Shown piece after piece: positions 1 through 5,001 of a stretch of DNA of 5,001 bases. Under the pieces are notes generated by a model. It ran no database searches and was not told the origin of the DNA. It worked only from the letters and a program-made list of their open reading frames with translations. The DNA is from Bacteroidota bacterium (GTDB taxonomy: Bacteria; Bacteroidota; Bacteroidia; Bacteroidales; Dysgonomonadaceae). The stretch lies in contig JAEZZZ010000005.1 in NCBI GenBank assembly GCA_023418255.1, forward strand, positions 1 through 5,001, given 5' to 3'. A program made the position numbers and the translations under genes. Numbering within the stretch: position 1 is the first letter of the stretch; each line of letters opens with the position of its first letter.

Positions 1-238
1 TTTTGCGGAGTAAGAAACGTTCAAAAAACAATCATCGGATTAGAAAATAGTAAAACCATTCATCCCACAGAGGAAAAGAGGGGCAAAGAAAATGGAAAGT
101 GTTCTTCATGAATAATGCGGGTTAAATCATATTTTATAATGAACATTTAGGGAAACAGGTTGTTTAATGAATAGTTACAACAGCATCTATATATTTATTT
201 TATTTGGAATTGATATAAATAATTTTTTATTCACGAAT

Positions 239-739
239 ATGGCAAAAATTACATTTAAAGGTAATCCCGTAAAAACATACGGGGCACTTCCGGCCAAAGG
301 AGAAAAAGCGCCAAACTTTACATTGGTAAAAAGTGATTTGTCCGAAGTAAGCTTGTCGGACTTTAAAGGGAGAAATGTAATATTAAACATTTTTCCGAGT
401 TTAGATACCGGTATTTGTGCCGCATCGGTGCGCCGATTCAATAAAGAGGCTGCCGATAAAAACAACACAGTGGTATTATGCATTTCCGCTGACTTGCCAT
501 TTGCTGCCGGACGCTTTTGCAGTGCCGAAGGTATTGATAACGTCGTTTCGTTATCGGTTTTTAGAGATACCGATTTTGGTAAAGATTATGGAGTGTTGAT
601 GACCGATGGAGGACTAAGAGGACTCTTAGCTCGCGCCGTTGTTGTTATCAATCCGGAAGGAAAAGTGATATATAAGGAACTGGTTCCTGAGATTGCACAA
701 GAGCCGGATTATCAATCTGCAATCAACTCGATAGTGTAG
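239..739 (+). CDS. tpx: Thiol peroxidase (Tpx, atypical 2-Cys peroxiredoxin)
   Basis: Tpx reduces hydrogen peroxide and alkyl hydroperoxides, using electrons from thioredoxin; in bacteria of this kind it is cytoplasmic or periplasmic-facing, and no signal peptide is seen here, so cytoplasm is likely. The 166-residue product has the family's usual length. The catalytic block FPSLDTGIC contains Pro53, Thr57 and the peroxidatic Cys60, followed by SVRRFN. The resolving cysteine is Cys94 (GRFC). Cys81 and Arg132 (LLARA) also fall one residue before their E. coli counterparts (C61, C82, C95, R133). The frame is open from an ATG at 167, but the 24 residues that this adds are Ile/Asn/Phe-rich and outside the family. 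MAKITFKGNPV at 239 matches the normal Tpx N-terminus, so I chose that start. It has no Shine-Dalgarno, as usual in Bacteroidota. The gene stands alone and a hairpin terminator follows 27 bases after the stop. Confidence 0.96.
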   Translation: MAKITFKGNPVKTYGALPAKGEKAPNFTLVKSDLSEVSLSDFKGRNVILNIFPSLDTGICAASVRRFNKEAADKNNTVVLCISADLPFAAGRFCSAEGIDNVVSLSVFRDTDFGKDYGVLMTDGGLRGLLARAVVVINPEGKVIYKELVPEIAQEPDYQSAINSIV

Positions 740-766
740 TTTGTTTCATGAAGATTGTGTTAACTG

Positions 767-799
767 AAAAAGCCTGCGAAGCGATTTCGCGGGCTTTTT
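767..799 (+). terminator. Rho-independent terminator of tpx
   Basis: A 14-bp stem pairs 767-780 (A5, GCC, T, GCGAA) with 786-799 (TTCGC, G, GGC, T5) around a 5-nt loop, with a single G-U pair. The 3' arm ends in five T. Because the 5' arm starts with five A, the structure could also stop transcription arriving from the right. It begins 27 bases after the tpx stop codon. Confidence 0.88.
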
Positions 800-820
800 A
801 TATATGAATTTCACTTTCGC

Positions 821-855
821 AGAACAATTTGTCGCGATACGTTGTTCTAGTTTTA
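821..855 (+). promoter_or_regulatory. Possible promoter with overlapping dyad, upstream of the small membrane protein gene
   Basis: A TTTG (828-831) and a TAGTTTTA (848-855) resemble the Bacteroides -33 (TTTG) and -7 (TAnnTTTG) boxes. The gap of 16 is shorter than the usual ~19-21, and the last base of the -7 box does not match, so the promoter call is weak. The same stretch carries a perfect 7-bp inverted repeat, AGAACAA (821-827) and TTGTTCT (842-848), separated by 14 nt. It encloses the -33 box and touches the -7 box, the geometry expected of a repressor or activator site. No regulator gene is in the window. Confidence 0.35.
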
Positions 856-909
856 ATAGCCTATTGAGAACTGTAAAGTAATTGTAATTATTAAAAAAAA
901 AATCACGAC

Positions 910-1131
910 ATGACGAAAAAAATCATTGGAATTGCCCTTATCGTAGGAGCTGTATTGCTCGGTTATTTTGGCATTAAAGGGCTAAAAAAGAGCTCAAATT
1001 CAATAGAAATATTAGGTCTGGAACTTTCGGCTGATGACAAGGGCGGTAAAGAGATTGCCTATGTAGAGATTGGAGCTGCCGTAGTGGCTTTGGTTGGTGG
1101 TATCTATTTGGTGAGTGCCAAAGAGAAATAA
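910..1131 (+). CDS. Small two-helix membrane protein, function unknown
   Basis: A 73-residue hypothetical protein. Residues about 4-24 (IIGIALIVGAVLLGYFGI region) and 50-69 (YVEIGAAVVALVGGIYLV region) are hydrophobic and Gly/Ala/Val-rich enough to span the membrane. A polar stretch of about 25 residues lies between them, including SIEILGLELSADDKGGKE. Lysines near both ends (MTKK and AKEK) suggest a hairpin topology with both termini in the cytoplasm. The overall shape resembles the short DUF3185-type bacterial membrane proteins, but I am not certain of that family and give no function. The ATG follows a run of ten A (893-902) rather than a Shine-Dalgarno; A-rich leaders are normal in this phylum. 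The gene sits alone between two terminators, so it appears to be transcribed separately from tpx and ftsK. Two clear membrane helices with in-frame charged ends make it a real gene rather than noise. Confidence 0.8.
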   Translation: MTKKIIGIALIVGAVLLGYFGIKGLKKSSNSIEILGLELSADDKGGKEIAYVEIGAAVVALVGGIYLVSAKEK

Positions 1132-1171
1132 TTTTCCAAAATCAAAGATTTCTACCAAGTAATTCACACAT

Positions 1172-1216
1172 AAAAGCTTCTTTTGTATTTGCATTCAAGT
1201 CAAAAGAGGCTTTTTT
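1172..1216 (+). terminator. Rho-independent terminator after the small membrane protein gene
   Basis: The arms AAAAGCTTCTTTTG (1172-1185) and CAAAAGAGGCTTTT (1201-1214) form a 14-bp stem with one G-U pair, followed by further T residues to 1216. The loop is 15 nt, longer than in the tpx terminator. It lies about 40 bases after the stop codon at 1131 and separates this unit from ftsK. Confidence 0.78.
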
Positions 1217-1317
1217 ATATCCTTCCTTTCACAGAGCGGTCCAACAAGATATGCAGAGCTGTTATTTGTTAATGGGACGTCGTTTCTTTCTACGTTCAAA
1301 ATAGTATCTCACAAAAC

Positions 1318-1362
1318 TTTATATCTTAGTATCTTTTTACTATTTTTGCAACGATATATTTG
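1318..1362 (+). promoter_or_regulatory. Promoter region of ftsK with two TAnnTTTG boxes
   Basis: TATTTTTG at 1341-1348 is a perfect match to the Bacteroidota -7 consensus TAnnTTTG. TTTA at 1318-1321 matches three of four bases of the -33 box, at a 19-nt gap. This predicts a start site near 1354 and a leader of about 65 nt. A second perfect TAnnTTTG, TATATTTG at 1355-1362, lies 14 nt downstream but has no good -33 partner at the right distance. It may be a secondary start or chance in AT-rich DNA. Confidence 0.65.
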
Positions 1363-1382
1363 AAACATCTTATAAAAGATTC

Positions 1383-1405
1383 CTATTGTGTCGATAGCAC
1401 AATAG
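1383..1405 (+). promoter_or_regulatory. Perfect inverted repeat in the ftsK leader
   Basis: CTATTGTG (1383-1390) and CACAATAG (1398-1405) are exact inverse copies with a 7-nt spacer. The repeat lies downstream of the predicted transcription start, and its end is 15 nt before the ATG at 1421. It would form an 8-bp hairpin in the mRNA leader, or could be a protein-binding dyad on the DNA. No T tract follows, so it is not a terminator. Confidence 0.5.
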
Positions 1406-1420
1406 CGAAACGATATGTTT

Positions 1421-3922
1421 ATGGCAAAAAAGTTAAGAAAAAAGAAGTCGGCATCCGCTGCTCGCAAGAAAGAAAACAAAATTATGGAGTTTCTCAAAAG
1501 TGAGCGATCCCATTTTATCTTTGGTGTAATAGTTGCTTTTTTCGGAATATTCATTTTGATGGCTATCATCTCCTTCTTTTTTACGGGAGCGTCCGACCAA
1601 AGCAAAGTACTGAATAAATCATTTTTTGAACTGATAAATGATAAAACACTCATAATTGATAACTGGACAGGTGCCGGAGGGGCAAAAATAGCCGAAACGA
1701 TTGTAAACGAATGGTTCGGTATTTTTTCAGTGTTCATTCCATTATTCGTTATTTATCTGGGATTACGGTTTATGAATGTCGCAAAGCTCGCTTTTTTCAA
1801 AACCTTTGTAGTAACAGCATTAACAATCGTTGGAGGTTCCCTTGCCAGTGCATTTGTTTTGGGAAAAATGTTCCCTCTGAGTCATATCAATTGGGGAGGC
1901 GCACACGGCACTCAAATAGAGAGTCTGTTAGAAAGTTCTATCGGGTGGCCGGGCATGACATTACTTATCCTTCTTTTTATTCTCATCATCGTTGTCCTGC
2001 TGCGAAAAAATTCAATATACAAAATACAAAACACCCTTACGTGCGAAAGATCCGACGACGAGAAGCAAGGGAAAGCATTGCCGAATGACTATGATACATG
2101 CTCATCGGGAAACGAAAAAAAAACGTCATGGGTAAAAAGGCTGATTTTACGCCTGCGAAAAAATAAAAAATCAACACACGTTGAGGAAGAAGATGCCGAT
2201 ATCCACTCATCATCTCAAACAAAAGAGAAGCTATTTGACACAACTGAAGAACCACCCCTTAAAAAGATGATGGATAGGCAAAAGAATGAAACAAGTGACT
2301 TCGAAATCATTGTGCCAAAAGAAGAGGAGGTTGTTAGTGGAGCACGAACTAATGCAATGGTCGTGAAAAATGAACTATCCGAAGAAAATGGACAAGAAGA
2401 GGGGGGGGAAGAGATAGAAGAGTATGACCCCAAAAAAGATTTGTCTTCATTTGAATTCCCCTCTCTTGATTTGCTGAAAATGTACGACACATCCAACAAA
2501 GAGGTGGATATGGACGAACAGAATGAAAACAAAAACAGGATCATAAAAACGCTGCATAACTACGGTATCGAAATAAAATCGATAAAAGCCACTGTCGGCC
2601 CCACCATCACGCTCTATGAGATTGTGCCACAAGCGGGAGTGCGCATTTCAAAAATACGAAACTTAGAAGACGATATCGCGCTAAGCCTTTCGGCTCTGGG
2701 AATTCGTATCATTGCCCCTATGCCGGGTAAAGGAACTGTCGGAATAGAGGTACCCAATAAGGACCCGCAAATTGTGTCGATGCAATCGGTGATTTCGTCA
2801 AAGAAATTTCAAGAATGTACGTACGACCTTCCCGTTGCATTGGGGAAAACCATCACGAATGAAGTTTTCATCTTTGACTTGGCTAAAATGCCCCACTTGC
2901 TCGTAGCCGGTGCTACCGGACAAGGTAAGTCAGTAGGATTGAACGCCATCATTACATCTTTGCTCTACAAAAAGCACCCATCAGAAATGAAAATGGTGTT
3001 GGTTGACCCCAAAATGGTAGAATTCAATATCTACTCGACCATAGAACGGCACTATCTTGCCAAGCTCCCCGACGAAGAAAAAGCCATCATCACCGACGTG
3101 ACCAAAGTAACGCAAACTCTGAACTCGCTTACCAAAGAGATGGACGACCGATACGAACTGCTGATGCGTGCCAAAGTCCGCTCTATTAAAGAGTACAACG
3201 AGAAGTTTATTAAGCGGAAGCTCAATCCTGCCAATGGGCACCGATACCTGCCATATATTGTGGTGGTTATCGACGAATTTGGTGATTTGATTATGACCGC
3301 CGGAAAAGAGATTGAGATGCCCATCGCGCGCATCGCGCAAAAAGCGCGTGCCGTGGGAATGCACATGGTGATAGCCACGCAACGCCCCACCACCAATATC
3401 ATAACCGGAACCATCAAGGCCAACTTCCCGGCACGCATGGCGTTCCGAGTTACGTCCAGTATCGACTCACGCACCATTCTTGACATGAACGGAGCCAATC
3501 AGCTCATTGGTCGTGGCGATATGCTCTTTTCACAAGGAGCCAATTTGATACGAATACAATGTGCTTTTGTGGATACGCCCGAAGTGGAACAGATTGCACA
3601 ATACATCGGACAACAAAACGGATACGAAAGCGCTTTTGCACTGCCCGAAGTGATTACCGAAAGCGACGACAAAACAGGTTCGATGGATATGAGTGAGCGC
3701 GATGTGCTTTTCGAAGAAGCGGCACGCCTTGTTGTAGTGCATCAGCAAGGATCAACGTCGCTTATTCAACGTAAATTCTCAATAGGTTATAACCGTGCGG
3801 GGCGCTTGATGGACCAAATTGAGGCGGCAGGTATTGTAGGCCCCGCACAAGGCAGCAAGGCACGCGACGTCTATATCGCCGATGAATATTCGTTGGAAAA
3901 ACTGTTAGATTCACTTCGATGA
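1421..3922 (+). CDS. ftsK: FtsK/SpoIIIE-family DNA translocase
   Basis: FtsK is anchored at the division septum, where a hexameric ATPase pumps chromosomal DNA and helps XerCD resolve dimers at dif. The 833-residue product is complete. It has a basic N-terminus and four membrane segments (about 32-55, 99-116, 125-148, 178-195). A Lys/Glu-rich linker runs to about 365, with an acidic stretch at 321-340. The alpha domain spans about 372-470. The beta RecA-like motor has Walker A GATGQGKS (497-504), Walker B IVVVIDE (613-619) and the family signature QRPTTNIITGTIKANFPAR (654-672). The gamma winged-helix domain (about 757-819) includes IQRKFSIGYNRAGRLMDQIE. An ATG two codons upstream (1415) is possible; I prefer 1421 because MAKK is the usual start in relatives. 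Neither has a Shine-Dalgarno. The linker is coded through an A9 run (2115-2123) and a G8 run (2401-2408). No clear T-tailed terminator follows. Confidence 0.97.
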   Translation: MAKKLRKKKSASAARKKENKIMEFLKSERSHFIFGVIVAFFGIFILMAIISFFFTGASDQSKVLNKSFFELINDKTLIIDNWTGAGGAKIAETIVNEWFGIFSVFIPLFVIYLGLRFMNVAKLAFFKTFVVTALTIVGGSLASAFVLGKMFPLSHINWGGAHGTQIESLLESSIGWPGMTLLILLFILIIVVLLRKNSIYKIQNTLTCERSDDEKQGKALPNDYDTCSSGNEKKTSWVKRLILRLRKNKKSTHVEEEDADIHSSSQTKEKLFDTTEEPPLKKMMDRQKNETSDFEIIVPKEEEVVSGARTNAMVVKNELSEENGQEEGGEEIEEYDPKKDLSSFEFPSLDLLKMYDTSNKEVDMDEQNENKNRIIKTLHNYGIEIKSIKATVGPTITLYEIVPQAGVRISKIRNLEDDIALSLSALGIRIIAPMPGKGTVGIEVPNKDPQIVSMQSVISSKKFQECTYDLPVALGKTITNEVFIFDLAKMPHLLVAGATGQGKSVGLNAIITSLLYKKHPSEMKMVLVDPKMVEFNIYSTIERHYLAKLPDEEKAIITDVTKVTQTLNSLTKEMDDRYELLMRAKVRSIKEYNEKFIKRKLNPANGHRYLPYIVVVIDEFGDLIMTAGKEIEMPIARIAQKARAVGMHMVIATQRPTTNIITGTIKANFPARMAFRVTSSIDSRTILDMNGANQLIGRGDMLFSQGANLIRIQCAFVDTPEVEQIAQYIGQQNGYESAFALPEVITESDDKTGSMDMSERDVLFEEAARLVVVHQQGSTSLIQRKFSIGYNRAGRLMDQIEAAGIVGPAQGSKARDVYIADEYSLEKLLDSLR

Positions 3923-4102
3923 GAATATGATGCCGTTGAGTGTCGGCAGATGCCGCATATTATTAAACTAACGTCTGTTCAATGTAATATAGTGTTTAAA
4001 CCCGAGTTAATGTGCTAAGTTTAGCGTCTTGTTTTATGAAAGGCGGTGGATTATTTGTGCCTTTATGCATTAAATAATTAAAGATAAACAAAAGTATACA
4101 TT

Positions 4103-4136
4103 TTATCGGATTATCGGGCAGCCGATGTTCGGATAA
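4103..4136. repeat. Extended imperfect inverted repeat (hairpin)
   Basis: Two 15-nt arms (4103-4117 and 4122-4136) pair in register around the tetraloop GCAG. Thirteen of 15 positions pair (one G-U), with mismatches only at 4108/4131 and 4111/4128. The apical part is ATCGG-GCAG-CCGAT. There is no T tail, so it is not a simple terminator. It may be a protein-binding dyad, a structured RNA, or a short repeat. Confidence 0.55.
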
Positions 4137-4275
4137 CTTAATTAGAAGCGGTTTTGAATTTTTTATTCAATGTTTTGTAATCATTTTTGATGAATTTGGT
4201 CTTTCGTTTCGCATCAAATAGCGGGCTATCTGGAAGAAATGAAAGTTTAATAGACGCGAGAAAGGAAAAAAACAG

Positions 4276-4327
4276 CACAAACAGATAAGCCTTCTTTGCA
4301 ACAAGAATGTAGCTTATTGTGTTTATG
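4276..4327. repeat. Long imperfect inverted repeat (hairpin)
   Basis: ATAAGC (4285-4290) pairs with GCTTAT (4312-4317). The stem continues outward through G4284-T4318, skips G4319, pairs ACAAA (4283-4279) with TGTTT (4320-4324), and ends with CA/TG (4276-4277, 4326-4327) after one mismatch. TTCTT (4292-4296) can pair with AAGAA (4303-4307) inside the loop. The full structure is about 52 nt and ends 20 nt before the left inverted repeat of the insertion-sequence remnant. Confidence 0.45.
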
Positions 4328-4346
4328 TTAGATATTGGATTTTGCC

Positions 4347-4366
4347 GTTTTTACCGGACAGCAATA
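4347..4366 (+). repeat. Left inverted repeat of the IS remnant
   Basis: The sequence, with core ACCGGACAGCAATA at 4353-4366, recurs inverted at 4879-4897. The copies share 18 of 19 aligned bases, plus one extra T here. The differing base is C4354. The inner part also overlaps a hairpin, CAATATTT (4362-4369) with AAATATTG (4379-4386). Confidence 0.6.
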
Positions 4367-4396
4367 TTTTTTTTTAAGAAATATTGGATAATCGCA

Positions 4397-4423
4397 TATA
4401 ACTTTTACTCATTAAAAGTTATA
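4397..4423. repeat. Perfect 11-bp hairpin downstream of the transposase remnant
   Basis: TATAACTTTTA (4397-4407) and TAAAAGTTATA (4413-4423) are exact inverse copies around CTCAT. The repeat lies 18 bases beyond the transposase stop codon (read on the - strand), inside the left inverted repeat. It has no T tail. It may be part of the ancestral element's 3' end or a separate insertion. Confidence 0.6.
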
Positions 4424-4441
4424 GAAAAAACAAACAATAAT

Positions 4442-4878
4442 TCAAAGAAACAGCACTAATAGACTTTTTTGGTCTGTTCTGCCAAATCGAATAGCCGGTT
4501 TCTTGATAATAAAACAATAAGAACCCAAAGCGGCAATCAAGTTCATTAAAAAGTTATGAATGCTGCTATGACGACAATATTCGATATCGCAAATATTTTT
4601 TGATTTATCGTTAATTATCTCGATAATATATCGTTTTAGGAGCATTATTTTGTCGAAAAAATCATCAAGCAATTCTTCATACTTGGTTTTAATTCGGTAA
4701 CGGATATGTATGCCCTGATCAAAAGAATTTCAAGCAGATTTTCTGAAAGATAGCCTTTATTGGCGGATAAAACTTTCCAAATAGCTTTCTCTTGAGTATC
4801 TCAAAATCCACCATCGCGGTAATCAGTCTTGCCGACAGGAAAATAAAAAACTGAGAATTTCTCTTTTTCATTACAAAT
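4442..4878 (-). pseudogene. IS982-family transposase, C-terminal remnant, frameshifted
   Basis: IS982 transposases are DDE enzymes that cut and paste their own element. The part from 4719 down to the stop at 4442 reads in one frame. It gives LLKRYIIEIINDKSKNI, then IEYCRHSSIHNFLMNLIAAL, then KKPAIRF, which matches the family C-terminus (RxIIETINDQLKNI, IEHxRHRS, NFLxNLIAxL, KKPxI). The catalytic Glu survives (codon at 4621-4619). Upstream, a second frame (4878 to about 4725) gives ICNEKEKFSVFYFP, GKTDYRD and KVLSANKGYLSENLLEIL, matching the block that usually reads PGNTDDR and FADKGYIS. The second catalytic Asp is Asn here (codon 4761-4759), and an in-frame TGA lies at 4803-4801. The two frames join if one base is restored in the A4 run at 4721-4724. 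The N-terminal half and first Asp are missing. It is dead. Confidence 0.82.
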
Positions 4879-4897
4879 TATTGCTGTCCGCTAAAAC
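4879..4897 (-). repeat. Right inverted repeat of the IS remnant
   Basis: Read on the - strand this gives GTTTT, A, G, then CGGACAGCAATA. It matches the left copy at 18 of 19 positions, with one T fewer. It directly abuts the first recognisable transposase codons at 4878, which is why an internal deletion is inferred. Confidence 0.55.
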
Positions 4898-5001
4898 TAT
4901 AAAAGTGTAAAATCAGTTGTCTGAATCGCAGATTTTTCGCGATTGAGACTTTCATTTCAGAGAACCAAGCCCCCATCAATCAAAAAGTGAGGGTTCCGGA
5001 G
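4898..5001. other. Right flank, no gene seen
   Basis: The only structure is a 6-bp dyad, AATCGC (4924-4929) with GCGATT (4939-4944). A 32-codon - strand frame from 4976 to 4878 runs through the inverted repeat and ends FYSFSGQQ. It has no recognised relatives and is probably chance or the tail of another mobile element lying beyond the window. The 11-mer GAAATGAAAGT on the - strand at 4958-4948 recurs on the + strand at 4236-4246, beyond the other end of the remnant. Confidence 0.4.

Larger units (their letters stand above)
3923..4346. other. Gene-free AT-rich region downstream of ftsK, rich in hairpins
   Basis: No frame on either strand reads as a recognisable protein. Just after the ftsK stop, GATGCCG occurs twice (3929-3935, 3949-3955) around CGGCA (3944-3948). 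Two alternative 5-bp hairpins are therefore possible, but no T run follows, so I do not call a terminator. Further on are an extended hairpin at 4103-4136, a small one at 4154-4170 (TTGAAT, five T, ATTCAA) and a long imperfect one at 4276-4327. On the - strand a TACTTTTG at 4096-4089 matches the -7 consensus but has no -33 box. The stretch could be decayed mobile-element or gene DNA, or could hold an untranslated RNA. Confidence 0.6.
4347..4897 (-). mobile_element. Decayed IS982-family insertion sequence, internally deleted
   Basis: A - strand transposase remnant lies between two inverted copies of a 19-20 nt sequence (4347-4366 and 4879-4897). The span is about 550 bp, roughly half of what I would expect for a full IS982-type element. 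Only coding sequence for the C-terminal part of the transposase remains, so the N-terminal half appears deleted. I see no target-site duplication outside the repeats, so the boundaries are provisional. It is also possible that the repeats belong to neighbouring elements rather than to this one. Confidence 0.6.

Noticed and set aside
1..111. Frame open from the left edge to a TGA at 109-111, and a shorter basic frame (3-50) ending LRSKK...RIRK
   Set aside because: Either could be the tail of an upstream gene, but neither is recognisable, and 15-36 codons open in one direction is not enough to support a call.
167..238. 24-codon N-terminal extension of tpx from the ATG at 167
   Set aside because: The added residues do not resemble Tpx, and the product starting at 239 has the family's normal length and N-terminus.
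1309..1737. Antisense 142-codon frame across the ftsK promoter and N-terminus
   Set aside because: It is the complement of the FtsK membrane region; its hydrophobic and Lys-rich content is a shadow of the sense strand.
2981..3498. Long antisense open frames (133 and 148 codons) within ftsK
   Set aside because: They overlap the strongly conserved motor domain of ftsK, look like no known protein, and are explained by the codon usage of the sense gene.
3996..4070. 24-codon - strand frame (MHKGTNNPPPF...) downstream of a TACTTTTG box at 4096-4089
   Set aside because: The -7 box is perfect and the spacing plausible, but there is no -33 box, the peptide is very short and I recognise nothing in it. 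It could be revisited with RNA data.
4719..4871. 50-codon - strand frame starting MKKRNSQFF
   Set aside because: It lies out of frame over the transposase remnant, and the IS982-like reading in the neighbouring frame explains the sequence better.
4961..5001. GAACC...GGTTC near the right edge, suggestive of a tRNA T-arm
   Set aside because: The pair is only 5 bp with a 25-nt spacer, and no acceptor or anticodon stem can be drawn in the available sequence.
1..5001. CRISPR array, rRNA or tRNA gene
   Set aside because: No regularly spaced direct repeats and no conserved RNA gene sequence were seen on either strand.

Overview
The window looks like a Bacteroidota chromosome, most likely order Bacteroidales. 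The base composition is AT-rich, and no gene has a Shine-Dalgarno sequence before its start. The best promoter matches the Bacteroides-type sigma consensus (TTTG, about 19 nt, TAnnTTTG). The FtsK protein begins MAKK and has a Walker A loop reading GATGQGKS, a combination I associate with this phylum. I cannot name the genus from sequence alone.

Left part (1-1220): a short left flank with no supported gene is followed by tpx, a thiol peroxidase (239-739), closed by a strong hairpin terminator. Next comes a small gene for an unrecognised protein with two membrane segments (910-1131). It has a possible promoter containing a dyad and its own terminator (1172-1216). Both are single-gene transcription units on the + strand.

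Middle (1220-3922): a promoter with a perfect TAnnTTTG box and a leader hairpin precede ftsK, an intact 833-residue septal DNA translocase. It has four membrane segments, a charged linker, an alpha/beta motor and a gamma DNA-reading domain. The linker-coding DNA carries an A9 run and a G8 run, both unusual for a gene of this kind.

Right part (3923-5001): no intact gene. The first ~420 bases are AT-rich, with several hairpins. They lead into a decayed insertion sequence (about 4347-4897). It holds the C-terminal part of an IS982-family transposase on the - strand, with at least one frameshift, one in-frame stop and a lost catalytic aspartate. It is bracketed by two inverted copies of a 19-20 nt sequence (core ACCGGACAGCAATA). 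It may be an internally deleted, MITE-like derivative. The last 100 bases show only a small dyad.

Functionally, the window combines peroxide defence (Tpx) and chromosome segregation at division (FtsK), with a small membrane protein between them. I see no evidence of a complete new defence or mobile system. The points most worth a second look are the mononucleotide runs in ftsK, the dyads at two promoters/leaders, and the hairpin-rich IS remnant downstream of ftsK.
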